Assembly (NCBI RefSeq): GCF_001544915.2
Contig: NZ_FCOE02000031.1
Location: 1 to 64,000, forward strand
Reading direction: 5' to 3'
DNA length: 64,000 nt
Source of the DNA: Caballeronia pedi
GTDB taxonomy: Bacteria; Pseudomonadota; Gammaproteobacteria; Burkholderiales; Burkholderiaceae
The position numbers were made by a program, and so were the translations under genes. Under the pieces are notes generated by a model. That model had not been told where the DNA came from, did no database searches, and worked only from the letters and a program-made list of their open reading frames with translations. Of this stretch, positions 28,035 through 36,584 are shown in pieces; position 1 is the stretch's first letter; the number at the start of each line of letters is the position of its first letter.

Positions 28035-28062
28035 GGGCGTCACGGCCTGCACCGTGACGCCC
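28035..28062 (-). other. Strong hairpin between rodZ and ispG
   Basis: An 11-bp perfect, GC-rich inverted repeat (GGGCGTCACGG / CCGTGACGCCC) with a six-base loop. On the minus strand it is followed only by GTTTGAGATT, not a true U tract, so it may be a partial terminator, a processing site or a stabiliser between the two genes. Confidence 0.7.
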
Positions 28063-28105
28063 CTGACTGATCGGTCGCGCGTTTTGCTCAGACGACCTCG
28101 CGCGC

Positions 28106-29218
28106 TCAAGGCAGCGAGAGGCGCGCGACGTTTCCGCGTGCGGATGAATAGCGCTTGGCGTCGACCGGTTCGTCGTCGACCGACAGGGATTCGACACCCT
28201 TCACGTTGCCGACGGTCACCTTGAACGGCGCCTCGCCTTCCACGCGCTGCGTATTGCCGGCGCGCACGAGGCCGGAAAACAGCTCCTTGCCATCCTTGCC
28301 GCGCACGCTGAACCAGCTATCTTCCTTCACTTTCAATTCGACTGCGCCAGAGCCGCTGCCTGCGACCGCCGGAGCGGACGCCGCGGCGCCAGCCACGGCC
28401 GGCGTCGCCTTCGTCGCCGACGCGGGCGCCGGTGCGTTCGCGCCCTGCACCGCGGACAGCGTCGAAGACGAAGCCGGCAGCGCGTTCGTGCCGAGTGGAC
28501 GCGGCATCGGCTGCTCGCCGGGCGCGGCCGCTACTTCGGGCAGCGACGCTTCGCCCGTGTTCGCCGCGGCGGCCTCGTCGGGCGTCGGAGCGGACGACGT
28601 GGCGACCGGCTCGTTCGACGTCGATGTCGGCATTGACGAAAGGCCAACGCCCGTGCTCGCCTTCAGGCGCGCGAGCCAGTTGCTCGAATCGCCGCCGGTG
28701 TGCCACATCACGAGCGCCGCCAGCACGACGATGATCGCGAGCACGCCCCACATCCACGAACGCCGGCGACCCGACGACTTGCCGAGCGGCACCGACACGC
28801 GTCCGCGCGGCAGACCCGCGCCCGCCGATGCCGGCACTTTCAGATTCTGCTCGATGTCGCCGCCATCGCGCCGGAACGCCTGCGTAAAGGGTGCCGGATC
28901 GGCGCCGAGAATTTTCGCGTAACTGCGCACGATGCCCGCGGCAAACGTGCGATCGGGCAGATGACTGATATCGCCGGATTCGAGCGCGAGCAGCTTCGAC
29001 GGCGACACCTTGAGGCGCGCCGAAACATCGTCGATCGACCATGCCTTCGCCTGACGGAGCTGCGCGAGACGCGCGCCGACCGCCTGTATCGAGTCCAGGG
29101 GCCCCGCCTGACTCGGATTGGACGCCGCCCCTTCCGCACCGGTCTGACCGTCGTGCTGACTGCCGGGCCGGTTGCCGGTTTGACCGCCGAAAGGCGTCGG
29201 GTGCTGCGGCTCACTCAT
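28106..29218 (-). CDS. rodZ: Cytoskeleton protein RodZ (HTH and DUF4115 domains)
   Basis: A bitopic membrane protein that links MreB to the cell-wall elongation machinery. In 370 aa: a Xre-like helix-turn-helix domain (about 48-108, VGARLAQLRQAKAWSIDDVS), one transmembrane helix (155-172), an Ala/Pro/Ser-rich periplasmic linker, and a C-terminal DUF4115 beta domain (WFSVRGKDGKELFSGLVRAG). The gene lies between rlmN and ispG, as in E. coli. The linker is long and of low complexity. Confidence 0.93.
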   Translation of the reverse strand: MSEPQHPTPFGGQTGNRPGSQHDGQTGAEGAASNPSQAGPLDSIQAVGARLAQLRQAKAWSIDDVSARLKVSPSKLLALESGDISHLPDRTFAAGIVRSYAKILGADPAPFTQAFRRDGGDIEQNLKVPASAGAGLPRGRVSVPLGKSSGRRRSWMWGVLAIIVVLAALVMWHTGGDSSNWLARLKASTGVGLSSMPTSTSNEPVATSSAPTPDEAAAANTGEASLPEVAAAPGEQPMPRPLGTNALPASSSTLSAVQGANAPAPASATKATPAVAGAAASAPAVAGSGSGAVELKVKEDSWFSVRGKDGKELFSGLVRAGNTQRVEGEAPFKVTVGNVKGVESLSVDDEPVDAKRYSSARGNVARLSLP

Positions 29219-29379
29219 GCCAAATTCCTCGCATCGATTCTTCTATATAGCGCTATTGCTACGTTCGGTTCGAAAAAACCACGTGAACGATACAACCCCG
29301 GCGCCATTGCAGACCGCTTTATAACAAAATGTTCGGCTTTTCGTGCCGCGTGCTGGCGTTTTGCCACGCCTTTCAGACG

Positions 29380-30537
29380 TCAGACCGCGCGCACCTCGAT
29401 TGTCTTGCCGCCCGTCCGGCTCATGCGCTCGGCGAGACGCGTGCGATCCTGCACCGCGCCCGCGAGCTGGCCACAGGCAGCGTCGATGTCGTCGCCGCGC
29501 GTCTTGCGCACCGTAGTCACGACGCCCGCGTCCATCAGAACCTGCGCGAAACGCTTGATCTGCTCGTTCTTCGAACGCGTCAGGCCCGATTCCGGGAACG
29601 GATTGAACGGGATGAGGTTGAACTTGCACGGCACGTCGCGCGTGACGGCGAGCAGTTCGCGCGCGTGCGCTTCGGTGTCGTTCACGCCGTCGAGCATGCA
29701 ATATTCGAACGTGATGAAGTCGCGCGGCGCAACCTTCAGGTAGCGCTGGCACGCGGCCATCAGTTCGCGCAACGGATACTTCTTGTTGAGCGGCACCAGC
29801 ATGTCGCGCAGCGGATCGTTCGGCGCATGCAGCGACACCGCGAGCGCGACCGGCAAGTCCGCCGCCAGACGGTCCATCATCGGCACGACGCCGGAGGTGG
29901 ACAGCGTCACGCGCCGGCGCGACAGGCCGTAGGCGTTGTCGTCGAGCATCAGGCGCATGGCCGGCACGACGGCGTCGTAATTGAGCATCGGCTCGCCCAT
30001 GCCCATCATCACGACGTTCGTGACTACGCGCTCGCCCTTGCCGGGGCCGCCGACTTCACGCCCGAGCGACCGGCGCAGCGCGAACTCCGCCATGCGCAAC
30101 TGACCGATGATCTCGCCCGTGGTCAGGTTGCGGGAAAAGCCCTGCTTGCCGGTGGAACAGAACCGGCAGTTCACCGCGCACCCCGCCTGCGACGACACGC
30201 ACAGCGTGCCGCGCGTTTCTTCGGGGATGAACACGGTTTCGACCGCGTTGCCGTTGCCGACGTCGATCAGCCACTTGCGCGTGCCGTCGGTGGAAACGTG
30301 GTCCTGAATGATGTCGGGCATCGCCATGTTGGCGCGCCCCTTGAGTTTTTCGCGCAGCGATTTCGCGAGGTCCGTCATGCCGTCGAAGTCGTCGGCACCG
30401 TATTGATGGATCCAGCGCTGCAATTGCTTGGCGCGAAACGGCTTTTCGCCCAGGCTGGCGCAATATGCGGTGAGCCCGGCGGCGTCGAGATCGAGAAGAT
30501 TGACGGTGGTGCTGCTCGTCATGTCGAATTCTGCCAT
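29380..30537 (-). CDS. rlmN: Dual-specificity RNA methyltransferase RlmN
   Basis: Radical-SAM enzyme that methylates C2 of A2503 in 23S rRNA and A37 in some tRNAs. The CxxxCxxC cluster motif is C120, C124 and C127 (GCAVNCRFC); GMGEPMLNYDAVV and SLHAPNDPLRD are family landmarks. A C-terminal cysteine in AACGQLAG is the candidate mechanistic Cys. The length of 385 aa is normal. The ATG at 30537 and one five codons in (30522) are both possible. Confidence 0.96.
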   Translation of the reverse strand: MAEFDMTSSTTVNLLDLDAAGLTAYCASLGEKPFRAKQLQRWIHQYGADDFDGMTDLAKSLREKLKGRANMAMPDIIQDHVSTDGTRKWLIDVGNGNAVETVFIPEETRGTLCVSSQAGCAVNCRFCSTGKQGFSRNLTTGEIIGQLRMAEFALRRSLGREVGGPGKGERVVTNVVMMGMGEPMLNYDAVVPAMRLMLDDNAYGLSRRRVTLSTSGVVPMMDRLAADLPVALAVSLHAPNDPLRDMLVPLNKKYPLRELMAACQRYLKVAPRDFITFEYCMLDGVNDTEAHARELLAVTRDVPCKFNLIPFNPFPESGLTRSKNEQIKRFAQVLMDAGVVTTVRKTRGDDIDAACGQLAGAVQDRTRLAERMSRTGGKTIEVRAV

Positions 30538-30552
30538 TTCAGATTTGCGAAG

Positions 30553-30572
30553 CCCGGAAGCTGTCTTCCGGG
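30553..30572 (-). other. Hairpin just upstream of rlmN
   Basis: A perfect 8-bp stem (CCCGGAAG / CTTCCGGG) with a four-base loop ends 15 bases before the rlmN start, in the 138-base gap after ndk. It may be a weak terminator for ndk or affect rlmN translation. Confidence 0.55.
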
Positions 30573-30675
30573 ACCGTTCGCGCCATTTCCTGCTTCTGTT
30601 CGTACCGCTTTTTCTTGCGTCGAGGCGCGATGCGCGCGACGATCATGCGGACCGTCGCGCTGTACAACGCGGAAA

Positions 30676-31101
30676 TTAACGCGAGTAGACGTTGACTTCC
30701 GGGAAGAAGAAAGAAACTTCCTGCTTTGCGGTTTCCGGAGCGTCCGAACCGTGCACGGCGTTGGCGTCGATGCTGTCTGCGAAGTCGGCGCGGATCGTGC
30801 CCTTGTCCGCCTTCTTCGGATCGGTCGCGCCCATCAGGTCGCGGTGTTTGGCGATCGCGTTCTCACCTTCCAGCACCTGAATCACGACCGGGCCGGAAAT
30901 CATGAATTCCACGAGATCCTTGAAGAACGGGCGTGCAGCGTGCACGGCGTAGAACTTTTCCGCGTCGCCGCGCGACAGATGAACCATGCGCGACGCAATG
31001 ATCTTGAGACCTGCGTTCTCGAAACGGCTGTAGATCTGGCCGATAACGTTTTTTGCCACTGCGTCCGGCTTGATAATCGACAGGGTGCGCTCGATCGCCA
31101 T
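30676..31101 (-). CDS. ndk: Nucleoside diphosphate kinase
   Basis: Transfers the gamma phosphate of ATP to nucleoside diphosphates through a phosphohistidine. The 141 aa protein contains the active-site signature NAVHGSDAPE with H117 and opens MAIERTLSIIKPDAVAKN. The ATG at 31101 is the conserved start; an in-frame ATG four codons earlier would add MEFF. It is the first gene of the long minus-strand run and has its own probable promoter. Confidence 0.97.
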   Translation of the reverse strand: MAIERTLSIIKPDAVAKNVIGQIYSRFENAGLKIIASRMVHLSRGDAEKFYAVHAARPFFKDLVEFMISGPVVIQVLEGENAIAKHRDLMGATDPKKADKGTIRADFADSIDANAVHGSDAPETAKQEVSFFFPEVNVYSR

Positions 31102-31148
31102 GAAAAACTCCAAATAATGAACGGTTTACGGATTAAAACGAATCGACA

Positions 31149-31154
31149 ATTGTA
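31149..31154 (-). promoter_or_regulatory. Candidate -10 box of ndk promoter
   Basis: TACAAT on the minus strand, 47 bases before the ndk ATG. The -35 region (CGCAAT at 31172-31177) is a poor match, which would fit a promoter needing an activator; the palindrome at 31185-31202 lies directly behind it. Confidence 0.45.
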
Positions 31155-31184
31155 GCACGAAGCAAGGTATCATTGCGATTGAAA

Positions 31185-31202
31185 CCTTACGGTACCGTAA
31201 GG
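31185..31202. promoter_or_regulatory. 18-bp perfect palindrome, candidate operator
   Basis: CCTTACGGTACCGTAAGG reads identically on both strands, with no loop, so it looks like a dimeric regulator's DNA site rather than an RNA hairpin. It is centred about 92 bases upstream of the ndk start and about 243 upstream of the BI-1 start. The regulator is unknown. Confidence 0.55.
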
Positions 31203-31436
31203 ATCAAACACAGCGAGGACTTAAACGCTGGAACGCCCGGATCAAGCTTTCGAACTATTGAATTCGGCGCGCGCCGGGGTCATATTGGAGCCGTACGCTG
31301 CGTTGCAACCTGGCGCACCATGCCGCGGATGCACCAGAACGGTCCTAATACTGGTTTAAGTCCGGCAACCTATCATTCGCGTGTGACGGGCGTAGCGGGA
31401 AGACCAAACCACAGACAATTGGAGCAAGGAGAAACC

Positions 31437-32135
31437 ATGAACGAATCACCCTACGGCTTTGGCCGGAATGGCAGCGTCACCTCGGTGGAGGTGCGCAACC
31501 GCGTGCTGCGCAACACCTACTGGCTGCTCGCGCTCTCGATGGTGCCGACGGTGCTCGGCGCGTGGGTCGGCGTCGCGACGGGCTTCTCGCTGTTCGCCGC
31601 CACCAGCCCGGCGATGAGCTTCATCGCGTTTCTCGCCATCGCGTTCGGCTTCATGTTCGCGATCGAGAAGACCAAGGACAGCGGCATGGGGGTCGTGGTC
31701 CTGCTCGGCTTCACGTTCTTCATGGGCCTGATGCTGTCGCGTCTGCTGAGCTTCATCCTCGGCTTCTCGAACGGTCCGCAGCTCATCATGATGGCCTTCG
31801 GCGGCACGGGCGTGATTTTCGCCGCGATGGCGACCATCGCCACCGTCAGCAAGCGCGATTTTTCGGGCCTGGGCAAGTTCCTGTTCATGGGCGTGATCGT
31901 CATTCTGCTGGCGGCGTTCGCGAACATCTTCCTGCAACTGCCCGCGCTGATGATGACGATCTCCGTGCTCGCCATCGTGATCTTCTCGGCGTACATGTTG
32001 TTCGACGTGCAGCGCGTGGTGAACGGCGGTGAAACGAACTACATCAGCGCGACGCTCGCGATCTACCTCGATCTGTACAACGTGTTCACGAACCTGCTGG
32101 CGCTGCTGGGCATTTTTGGCGGCAACCGCAACTGA
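31437..32135 (+). CDS. Bax inhibitor-1 (BI-1/YccA) family membrane protein
   Basis: A 232 aa integral inner-membrane protein with about seven hydrophobic helices, the BI-1 fold. Family landmarks include VEVRNRVLRNTYWLLALSM at the N-terminus and ISATLAIYLDLYNVFTNLL at the C-terminus, with the acidic residues of the proton/calcium-responsive channel motif. E. coli YccA of this family is a substrate and inhibitor of FtsH, but the exact role here is unknown. The ATG at 31437 has a strong AAGGAG six bases upstream. Confidence 0.93.
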   Translation: MNESPYGFGRNGSVTSVEVRNRVLRNTYWLLALSMVPTVLGAWVGVATGFSLFAATSPAMSFIAFLAIAFGFMFAIEKTKDSGMGVVVLLGFTFFMGLMLSRLLSFILGFSNGPQLIMMAFGGTGVIFAAMATIATVSKRDFSGLGKFLFMGVIVILLAAFANIFLQLPALMMTISVLAIVIFSAYMLFDVQRVVNGGETNYISATLAIYLDLYNVFTNLLALLGIFGGNRN

Positions 32136-32157
32136 TCGGCGGTTCGTTTCCAGAAAC

Positions 32158-32186
32158 GAAAAACCGGCCTTCGGGCCGGTTTTTTT
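32158..32186 (+). terminator. Rho-independent terminator after the BI-1 gene
   Basis: GAAAAACCGGCC / GGCCGGTTTTTTT with tetraloop TTCG, starting 22 bases after the stop, between convergent genes. Confidence 0.93.
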
Positions 32187-32217
32187 GTGCCTGCGGTCTT
32201 CGTACGAAGCGCGCCGG

Positions 32218-33633
32218 TCAGTCACGCTCGAACAATGCGATCGACTCGACGTGCGACGTGTGCGGAAACATGTTCACCACGCCCGCGCCCTTCATCCGAT
32301 AGCCGGCTTCATGCACCAGCAGGCCCGCGTCGCGTGCAAGCGTCGCCGGATTGCACGACACGTAGACGATGCGCTCCGGCAACGGACCGTCGCCGCTCTG
32401 CGCGATGTCCGCGAGCGCCTTCGCCACCGCGAGCGCGCCTTCGCGCGGCGGATCGACCAGAAACTTGTCGAACGCGCCGAGCGCACGAAGGTCGTCGGCG
32501 GTGACTTCGAACAGGTTGCGGCATGCGAACGACGTATGCCCGTCGACGCCATTGGCCTTCGCGTTCTCCAGCGCACGCGCGGTCAGCGCCTCGCTGCCCT
32601 CGATGCCCACCACTTCGCGCGACACCCGCGCGAGCGGCAGCGTGAAGTTGCCGATGCCGCAGAACAGATCGAGAACGCGGTCGGACTTTTCCGGCGCGAG
32701 CAGGCTGAGCGCCCGGCTCACCAGCACGCGATTGATCTGGTGATTCACCTGCGTGAAATCGGTCGGCTTGAACGGCATGCGGATATCGAATTCCGGCAGC
32801 GTGTAAGCCAGCTCCTGATCGAGCGGATAGAACGGATAGACCGTATCCGGGCCCTTCGGCTGGAGCCAGAACTGCACGCCGTGCTCGTCGGCGAAGGTGC
32901 GGATCAACGCTTCGTCGGCTTCTGTCAGCGGCTCCAGAATGCGCAGCACGAGCGCGGTGACCTCGGTGCCGAGCGCGAGTTCGATCTGCGGCATGCGATC
33001 GCGGATCGAAAGCCCGGCCACCAGATGACGCAGCGGCACGAGCATCGCGGAAACATGCGGCGGCAGCACTTCGCAGCTCGTCATGTCAGCGACATAGCTG
33101 CTCTTGCGCTCGTGGAAGCCCACCAGCACGCCGCCCTTCTTTTCGACATGTCGCACCGTGAGGCGCGCGCGATAGCGGTATCCCCACGACGGACCGTGAA
33201 TCGGCCGGAACATGGTTTCCGCGCGCAGCTTCGACAGATGCTGCAGGTTGTCCTCGAGCACGCGCTGCTTCACCGCGATCTGCGCGCGCACGTCGAGGTG
33301 CTGCATCGAACAGCCGCCGCAGGTGCCGAAAAACTGACACTTCGGCTTCGTGCGCAGCACGCTCTCGCGCAACACGTTCACCACTTGCGCCTGCTCGAAA
33401 CTCGGCTTCTTGCGAAAACTCGAATAGCTCACGCGTTCGCCCGGCAGCGCGCCTTCGACGAAGATCACCTTGCCCGGTTCGCCGTCCTCGTTGACCAGCC
33501 GGCCGACGCCGCGCGCTTCCATATCGAGCGACTCGATTTCGATTTCCGGAGCGACGAAGTTCGGATCGGGCGTGACGGATTTGGCCGGCGCGGCGCGGCG
33601 GCGATGGGGAGTTTTTCGGGCAGCTTCAGACAC
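32218..33633 (-). CDS. rlmD: 23S rRNA (uracil-1939-C5)-methyltransferase RlmD
   Basis: SAM-dependent methyltransferase of the TrmA/RumA family. The 471 aa protein has a basic N-terminus, a TRAM-like domain (about 27-85), iron-sulfur cysteines C99, C105, C108 and C187, the SAM-binding motif LDLFCGIGNFTLPLA, and catalytic cysteine in VYVSCNPATLARD. Start is GTG at 33633, preceded by AGGAAG eight bases upstream. It follows the exonuclease gene by 58 bases. Confidence 0.95.
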   Translation of the reverse strand: MSEAARKTPHRRRAAPAKSVTPDPNFVAPEIEIESLDMEARGVGRLVNEDGEPGKVIFVEGALPGERVSYSSFRKKPSFEQAQVVNVLRESVLRTKPKCQFFGTCGGCSMQHLDVRAQIAVKQRVLEDNLQHLSKLRAETMFRPIHGPSWGYRYRARLTVRHVEKKGGVLVGFHERKSSYVADMTSCEVLPPHVSAMLVPLRHLVAGLSIRDRMPQIELALGTEVTALVLRILEPLTEADEALIRTFADEHGVQFWLQPKGPDTVYPFYPLDQELAYTLPEFDIRMPFKPTDFTQVNHQINRVLVSRALSLLAPEKSDRVLDLFCGIGNFTLPLARVSREVVGIEGSEALTARALENAKANGVDGHTSFACRNLFEVTADDLRALGAFDKFLVDPPREGALAVAKALADIAQSGDGPLPERIVYVSCNPATLARDAGLLVHEAGYRMKGAGVVNMFPHTSHVESIALFERD

Positions 33634-33691
33634 CTGCGTACTTCCTGGCTAACGAATGGCAAAGGCGAGATTGTAGACGAACGTCACCGCG

Positions 33692-34468
33692 TCAACTGCC
33701 GAACGCGGCCAGATACTCGGCCCAGTGCGGCGACGATTCCTGCGCGAGCGCGTTCTTCACGAAATTGATTTCGTCGGCGTATTCGTCGGGCGTGAAGCCG
33801 CCGCGCATCATCTGAAACCGGCAGTACATGAGGTAAGTATTCACCACATCGGTTTCGCAATAGTTGCGAATTTCGTCGATCTGACCGTCGCAATAGGCGT
33901 CCCACACCTTGCCGCCGTCCATGCCGAGCTTGCCGGGAAAGCCGCACAGCTTCGCGAGCGCATCGAGCGGCGCGTTGGCGCGCGCCTGATACATCGCGAG
34001 CACGTCCATCAGGTCGATGTGCCGCATGTGATAGCGGCCGATGTAGTTGTTGAACTTGAATTCGCGGTCGTCCTGGCCGAGGTCCCAGTAGCGCGGCGCG
34101 GCGATGCCGTGCACCAGCGCGCGGTAATGCAGCACGGGCAGATCGAAGCCGCCGCCATTCCACGAGACGAGCTGCGGCGTGTACTTTTCGATCACGCGAT
34201 AGAACGACTGGATGAGCGCCGCTTCGCCGTCGGCGGTCGTGCCGAGCGAGCGCACGCGAAAGCCGCTGTTGTCGCGAAATACGCAGGAAATCGCCGCGAC
34301 GCGTTGCAGATGATGCGGCAGAAAATCATTGCCGACGCGCTCGCGGCGTGCTTCGAACGCATGTTCGGCCACCTCGCGATCGGAGAGATCGTCGGGCAGA
34401 TCTTCGAGACGGCGAATGCCGTCGACATCGGGGATGGTCTCGATGTCGAAAACGAGAATCGGTGTCAT
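33692..34468 (-). CDS. Predicted 3'-5' exonuclease, PolB-like DnaQ superfamily
   Basis: A 258 aa stand-alone exonuclease domain related to the proofreading domain of family B DNA polymerases. Exo I is VFDIETIP (D8, E10), Exo II is SWNGGGFDLPVL, and Exo III lies at NYCETDVVNTYLMY with the catalytic aspartate. No polymerase domain is attached. The family is widely conserved and its substrate is not established. It lies between rpoS and rlmD on the same strand. Confidence 0.88.
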   Translation of the reverse strand: MTPILVFDIETIPDVDGIRRLEDLPDDLSDREVAEHAFEARRERVGNDFLPHHLQRVAAISCVFRDNSGFRVRSLGTTADGEAALIQSFYRVIEKYTPQLVSWNGGGFDLPVLHYRALVHGIAAPRYWDLGQDDREFKFNNYIGRYHMRHIDLMDVLAMYQARANAPLDALAKLCGFPGKLGMDGGKVWDAYCDGQIDEIRNYCETDVVNTYLMYCRFQMMRGGFTPDEYADEINFVKNALAQESSPHWAEYLAAFGS

Positions 34469-34481
34469 TGAATCCTGAAAC

Positions 34482-34509
34482 GCGACGCCCCGTTTTTGAA
34501 GGGCGTCGC
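34482..34509 (-). terminator. Probable terminator after rpoS
   Basis: A 9-bp perfect stem (GCGACGCCC / GGGCGTCGC) with a ten-base loop lies between the rpoS stop and the exonuclease start. On the minus strand it is followed by GTTTC, a weak U tract. Confidence 0.6.
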
Positions 34510-34516
34510 CAAAGCG

Positions 34517-35614
34517 TTAGAGCACGGCGTCCTTGCGAACGCCGTTGGAGGCGAAAAAGCGCTTGAGCCGCACGAGCGCCTCTTGCTGGATCTGGCGCAC
34601 GCGTTCGCGCGTGAGGCCCATTTCATCGGCGAGTTCTTCGAGCGTGGCGGGTTCGATATGGTTCAGCCCGAAACGCCGTTCGATCACGTGCCGGTGTTTA
34701 TCGGACAGGCGCGACAGCCACAGGCGCGTGAGCGATTCCAGTTCGCGATGCTGCACTTCCGCGTCGGGCGACTGGCTCTGATCGTCCGAAAGCAGATCGA
34801 GCAGGCTGCTGCCTGGATCGAGATCGAGCGGCGCGTCGAGCGAAGCCGTGTGCTCGTTGAGGGCGAGGATATCGGTGACTTCCTCGGGCGTCTTGCCGGT
34901 GAGATACGCGATATCGTCGATGCTCGCATCGCGGCGCTCGGGCGCGACGCTGTCAGCCGAATTGGCGGAATTTTTTTCCAGATGCCGCTTCGCGCGCAAC
35001 ACCTGATTGAGCTCGCGAATCACGTGCACCGGCAGACGCACGGTGCGCGCCTGATTCATGATCGCGCGTTCGATGCTCTGGCGGATCCACCACGTGGCGT
35101 AAGTCGAAAAACGAAAGCCGCGCGTCGGGTCGAATTTCTCGATGGCGTGCATGAGGCCGAGGTTGCCTTCCTCGATCAGATCGAGCAATGGCACGCCGCG
35201 ATTCAGATACCCCTTCGCGATACTGACGACGAGCCGCAGATTGCGCTCGATCATCACCTGCCGCGCCTCGAATTCGCCCGCCTTCGCGAGCCGCGAATAG
35301 CGCTGCTCTTCCTCCACCGTCAGCAACGGCTTCACGCTGATGCGGTTGAGGTAATGCTGAATGGTGTCGGCCGTGAGTTCGGCCTGCAGGAGCGAACGAA
35401 AATCGTCGGCGTCCGGCTGGGGCTCGCTCGCGCCTTCGCTCGCTTCGTCGCTGCCCTTGCCGCGGCTCGAACCTTCTTCCTCGGAGTCGACATCGACATC
35501 GACGTTATCGATGTCGTCGTCATGAGTCGAAGCACCGTCTTCCACCGACACTTGCAAAGGTCGGCTGATCGTCTCAGTCTCGGCTTGCGGCAGGCGGCGC
35601 TTCGTTTTTGGCAT
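34517..35614 (-). CDS. rpoS: RNA polymerase sigma factor RpoS (sigma-38)
   Basis: Stationary-phase and general stress sigma factor. The 365 aa sequence shows an N-terminal region rich in Asp/Glu/Ser (about 24-70), then region 1.2 (DTIQHYLNRISVKPLL), region 2 (LVVSIAKGYLNRG, RGFRFSTYATWWIRQSIER), region 3 and region 4 with the helix-turn-helix (ATLEELADEMGLTRERVRQI). It is longer than E. coli RpoS (330) because of the acidic N-terminal stretch. nlpD lies directly upstream; in E. coli the main rpoS promoter lies within nlpD. Confidence 0.96.
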   Translation of the reverse strand: MPKTKRRLPQAETETISRPLQVSVEDGASTHDDDIDNVDVDVDSEEEGSSRGKGSDEASEGASEPQPDADDFRSLLQAELTADTIQHYLNRISVKPLLTVEEEQRYSRLAKAGEFEARQVMIERNLRLVVSIAKGYLNRGVPLLDLIEEGNLGLMHAIEKFDPTRGFRFSTYATWWIRQSIERAIMNQARTVRLPVHVIRELNQVLRAKRHLEKNSANSADSVAPERRDASIDDIAYLTGKTPEEVTDILALNEHTASLDAPLDLDPGSSLLDLLSDDQSQSPDAEVQHRELESLTRLWLSRLSDKHRHVIERRFGLNHIEPATLEELADEMGLTRERVRQIQQEALVRLKRFFASNGVRKDAVL

Positions 35615-35626
35615 GATGGTTTCGCT

Positions 35627-36580
35627 TTATTGCGGCGGCAAATACTTAAGTGGGTCAACAGGTTTTCCCTGCCGGCGAACTTCGAAATGCAACATCACGC
35701 GGTCCGAATCGCTGTTCCCCATCTCAGCGATCTTCTGCCCTTTAGTTACCGCGTCTCCTTCTTTTACCATCAAAGCGCGGTTATGTGCGTACGCAGTGAG
35801 AAAAGTCGCGTCATGTTTGATGATAATGAGATTGCCGTAGCCGCGCAGCCCATTTCCGGAATAAACGACCCGGCCATCCGCCGACGCATTGACCGCGTCT
35901 CCCGCCGCACCGCCAATATTCAAACCCTTGTTCTTCGCGTCGTCGAACGTGCCGAGAATCGGCCCGCGCGCCGGCCAGATGAACGCCGGCTGGCCCGAGG
36001 GCGCCGTCGCGTTCGCGTCCGCGCCAGGCGCAGCCGGCACGCCCGGCGTCGACGCCGCGCCCGGGGTTCCGGGCGCGGCGCCCATGCCCGAATTCGGACC
36101 GTAGTACGGCGGCTGCGCGGCCGCGCCCGCTTGCGGCGTGGCGTACGCGTTCGCGCCATTGAGCGGCTGCGTCTGCACGCCGCCGCCGATGATCGGCGCG
36201 GTCGCCACACCAGGAGTAGCCGCGGCGAGATTCGCGCCCGGAGGCGCCACACGCATCAACTGCCCGACTTCGATCTGGTTCGGGTTGGTCAGGTTATTCC
36301 ACGTTGCGATGTCGTGATAATTCTGACCGTTTTCCAGTGCGATCCGATATAGGGTGTCGCCCGGTTTTACACGGTAATAGCCTGGCGGCGGCGGACCGTT
36401 GTCAGGCGTCTGGGCCGCCGTCGTGCCGATGGGCGCGCCCGTTCTGTCGACGACCGGCGCCATGTCCATGCGCGTCGAACACGCCGCCAGCGCGGACAAC
36501 GCCAGCACGCACACGCCGCGCTGCGCCGCGCTCAGGCGTTGGTCCGCACTTCCTTCTCGCAAAGCACGCAGGATACTCAT
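35627..36580 (-). CDS. nlpD: NlpD, LysM/LytM-domain lipoprotein, amidase activator
   Basis: A 317 aa outer-membrane lipoprotein: lipobox SALAAC with C34, a LysM domain (67-115, YYRVKPGDTLYRIALENGQ), a Pro/Ala/Gly-rich linker, and a C-terminal LytM (M23) domain. The catalytic zinc site is degenerate: the H-x3-D motif reads KGLN (218-221) and the first His of HLH is M296 (MLHFE), while H266 remains. This fits a non-enzymatic activator of the cell-division amidase AmiC, as in E. coli. It is 12 bases upstream of rpoS. Confidence 0.95.
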   Translation of the reverse strand: MSILRALREGSADQRLSAAQRGVCVLALSALAACSTRMDMAPVVDRTGAPIGTTAAQTPDNGPPPPGYYRVKPGDTLYRIALENGQNYHDIATWNNLTNPNQIEVGQLMRVAPPGANLAAATPGVATAPIIGGGVQTQPLNGANAYATPQAGAAAQPPYYGPNSGMGAAPGTPGAASTPGVPAAPGADANATAPSGQPAFIWPARGPILGTFDDAKNKGLNIGGAAGDAVNASADGRVVYSGNGLRGYGNLIIIKHDATFLTAYAHNRALMVKEGDAVTKGQKIAEMGNSDSDRVMLHFEVRRQGKPVDPLKYLPPQ

Positions 36581-36584
36581 CGGG

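Larger units (their letters stand above)
31102..31436. other. Divergent intergenic region between ndk and the BI-1 gene
   Basis: 335 bases with no convincing gene. It contains the candidate ndk -10 box, an 18-bp perfect palindrome (31185-31202) and the leader of the plus-strand BI-1 gene, which has a strong AAGGAG ribosome-binding site at about 31425-31430. Confidence 0.6.
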
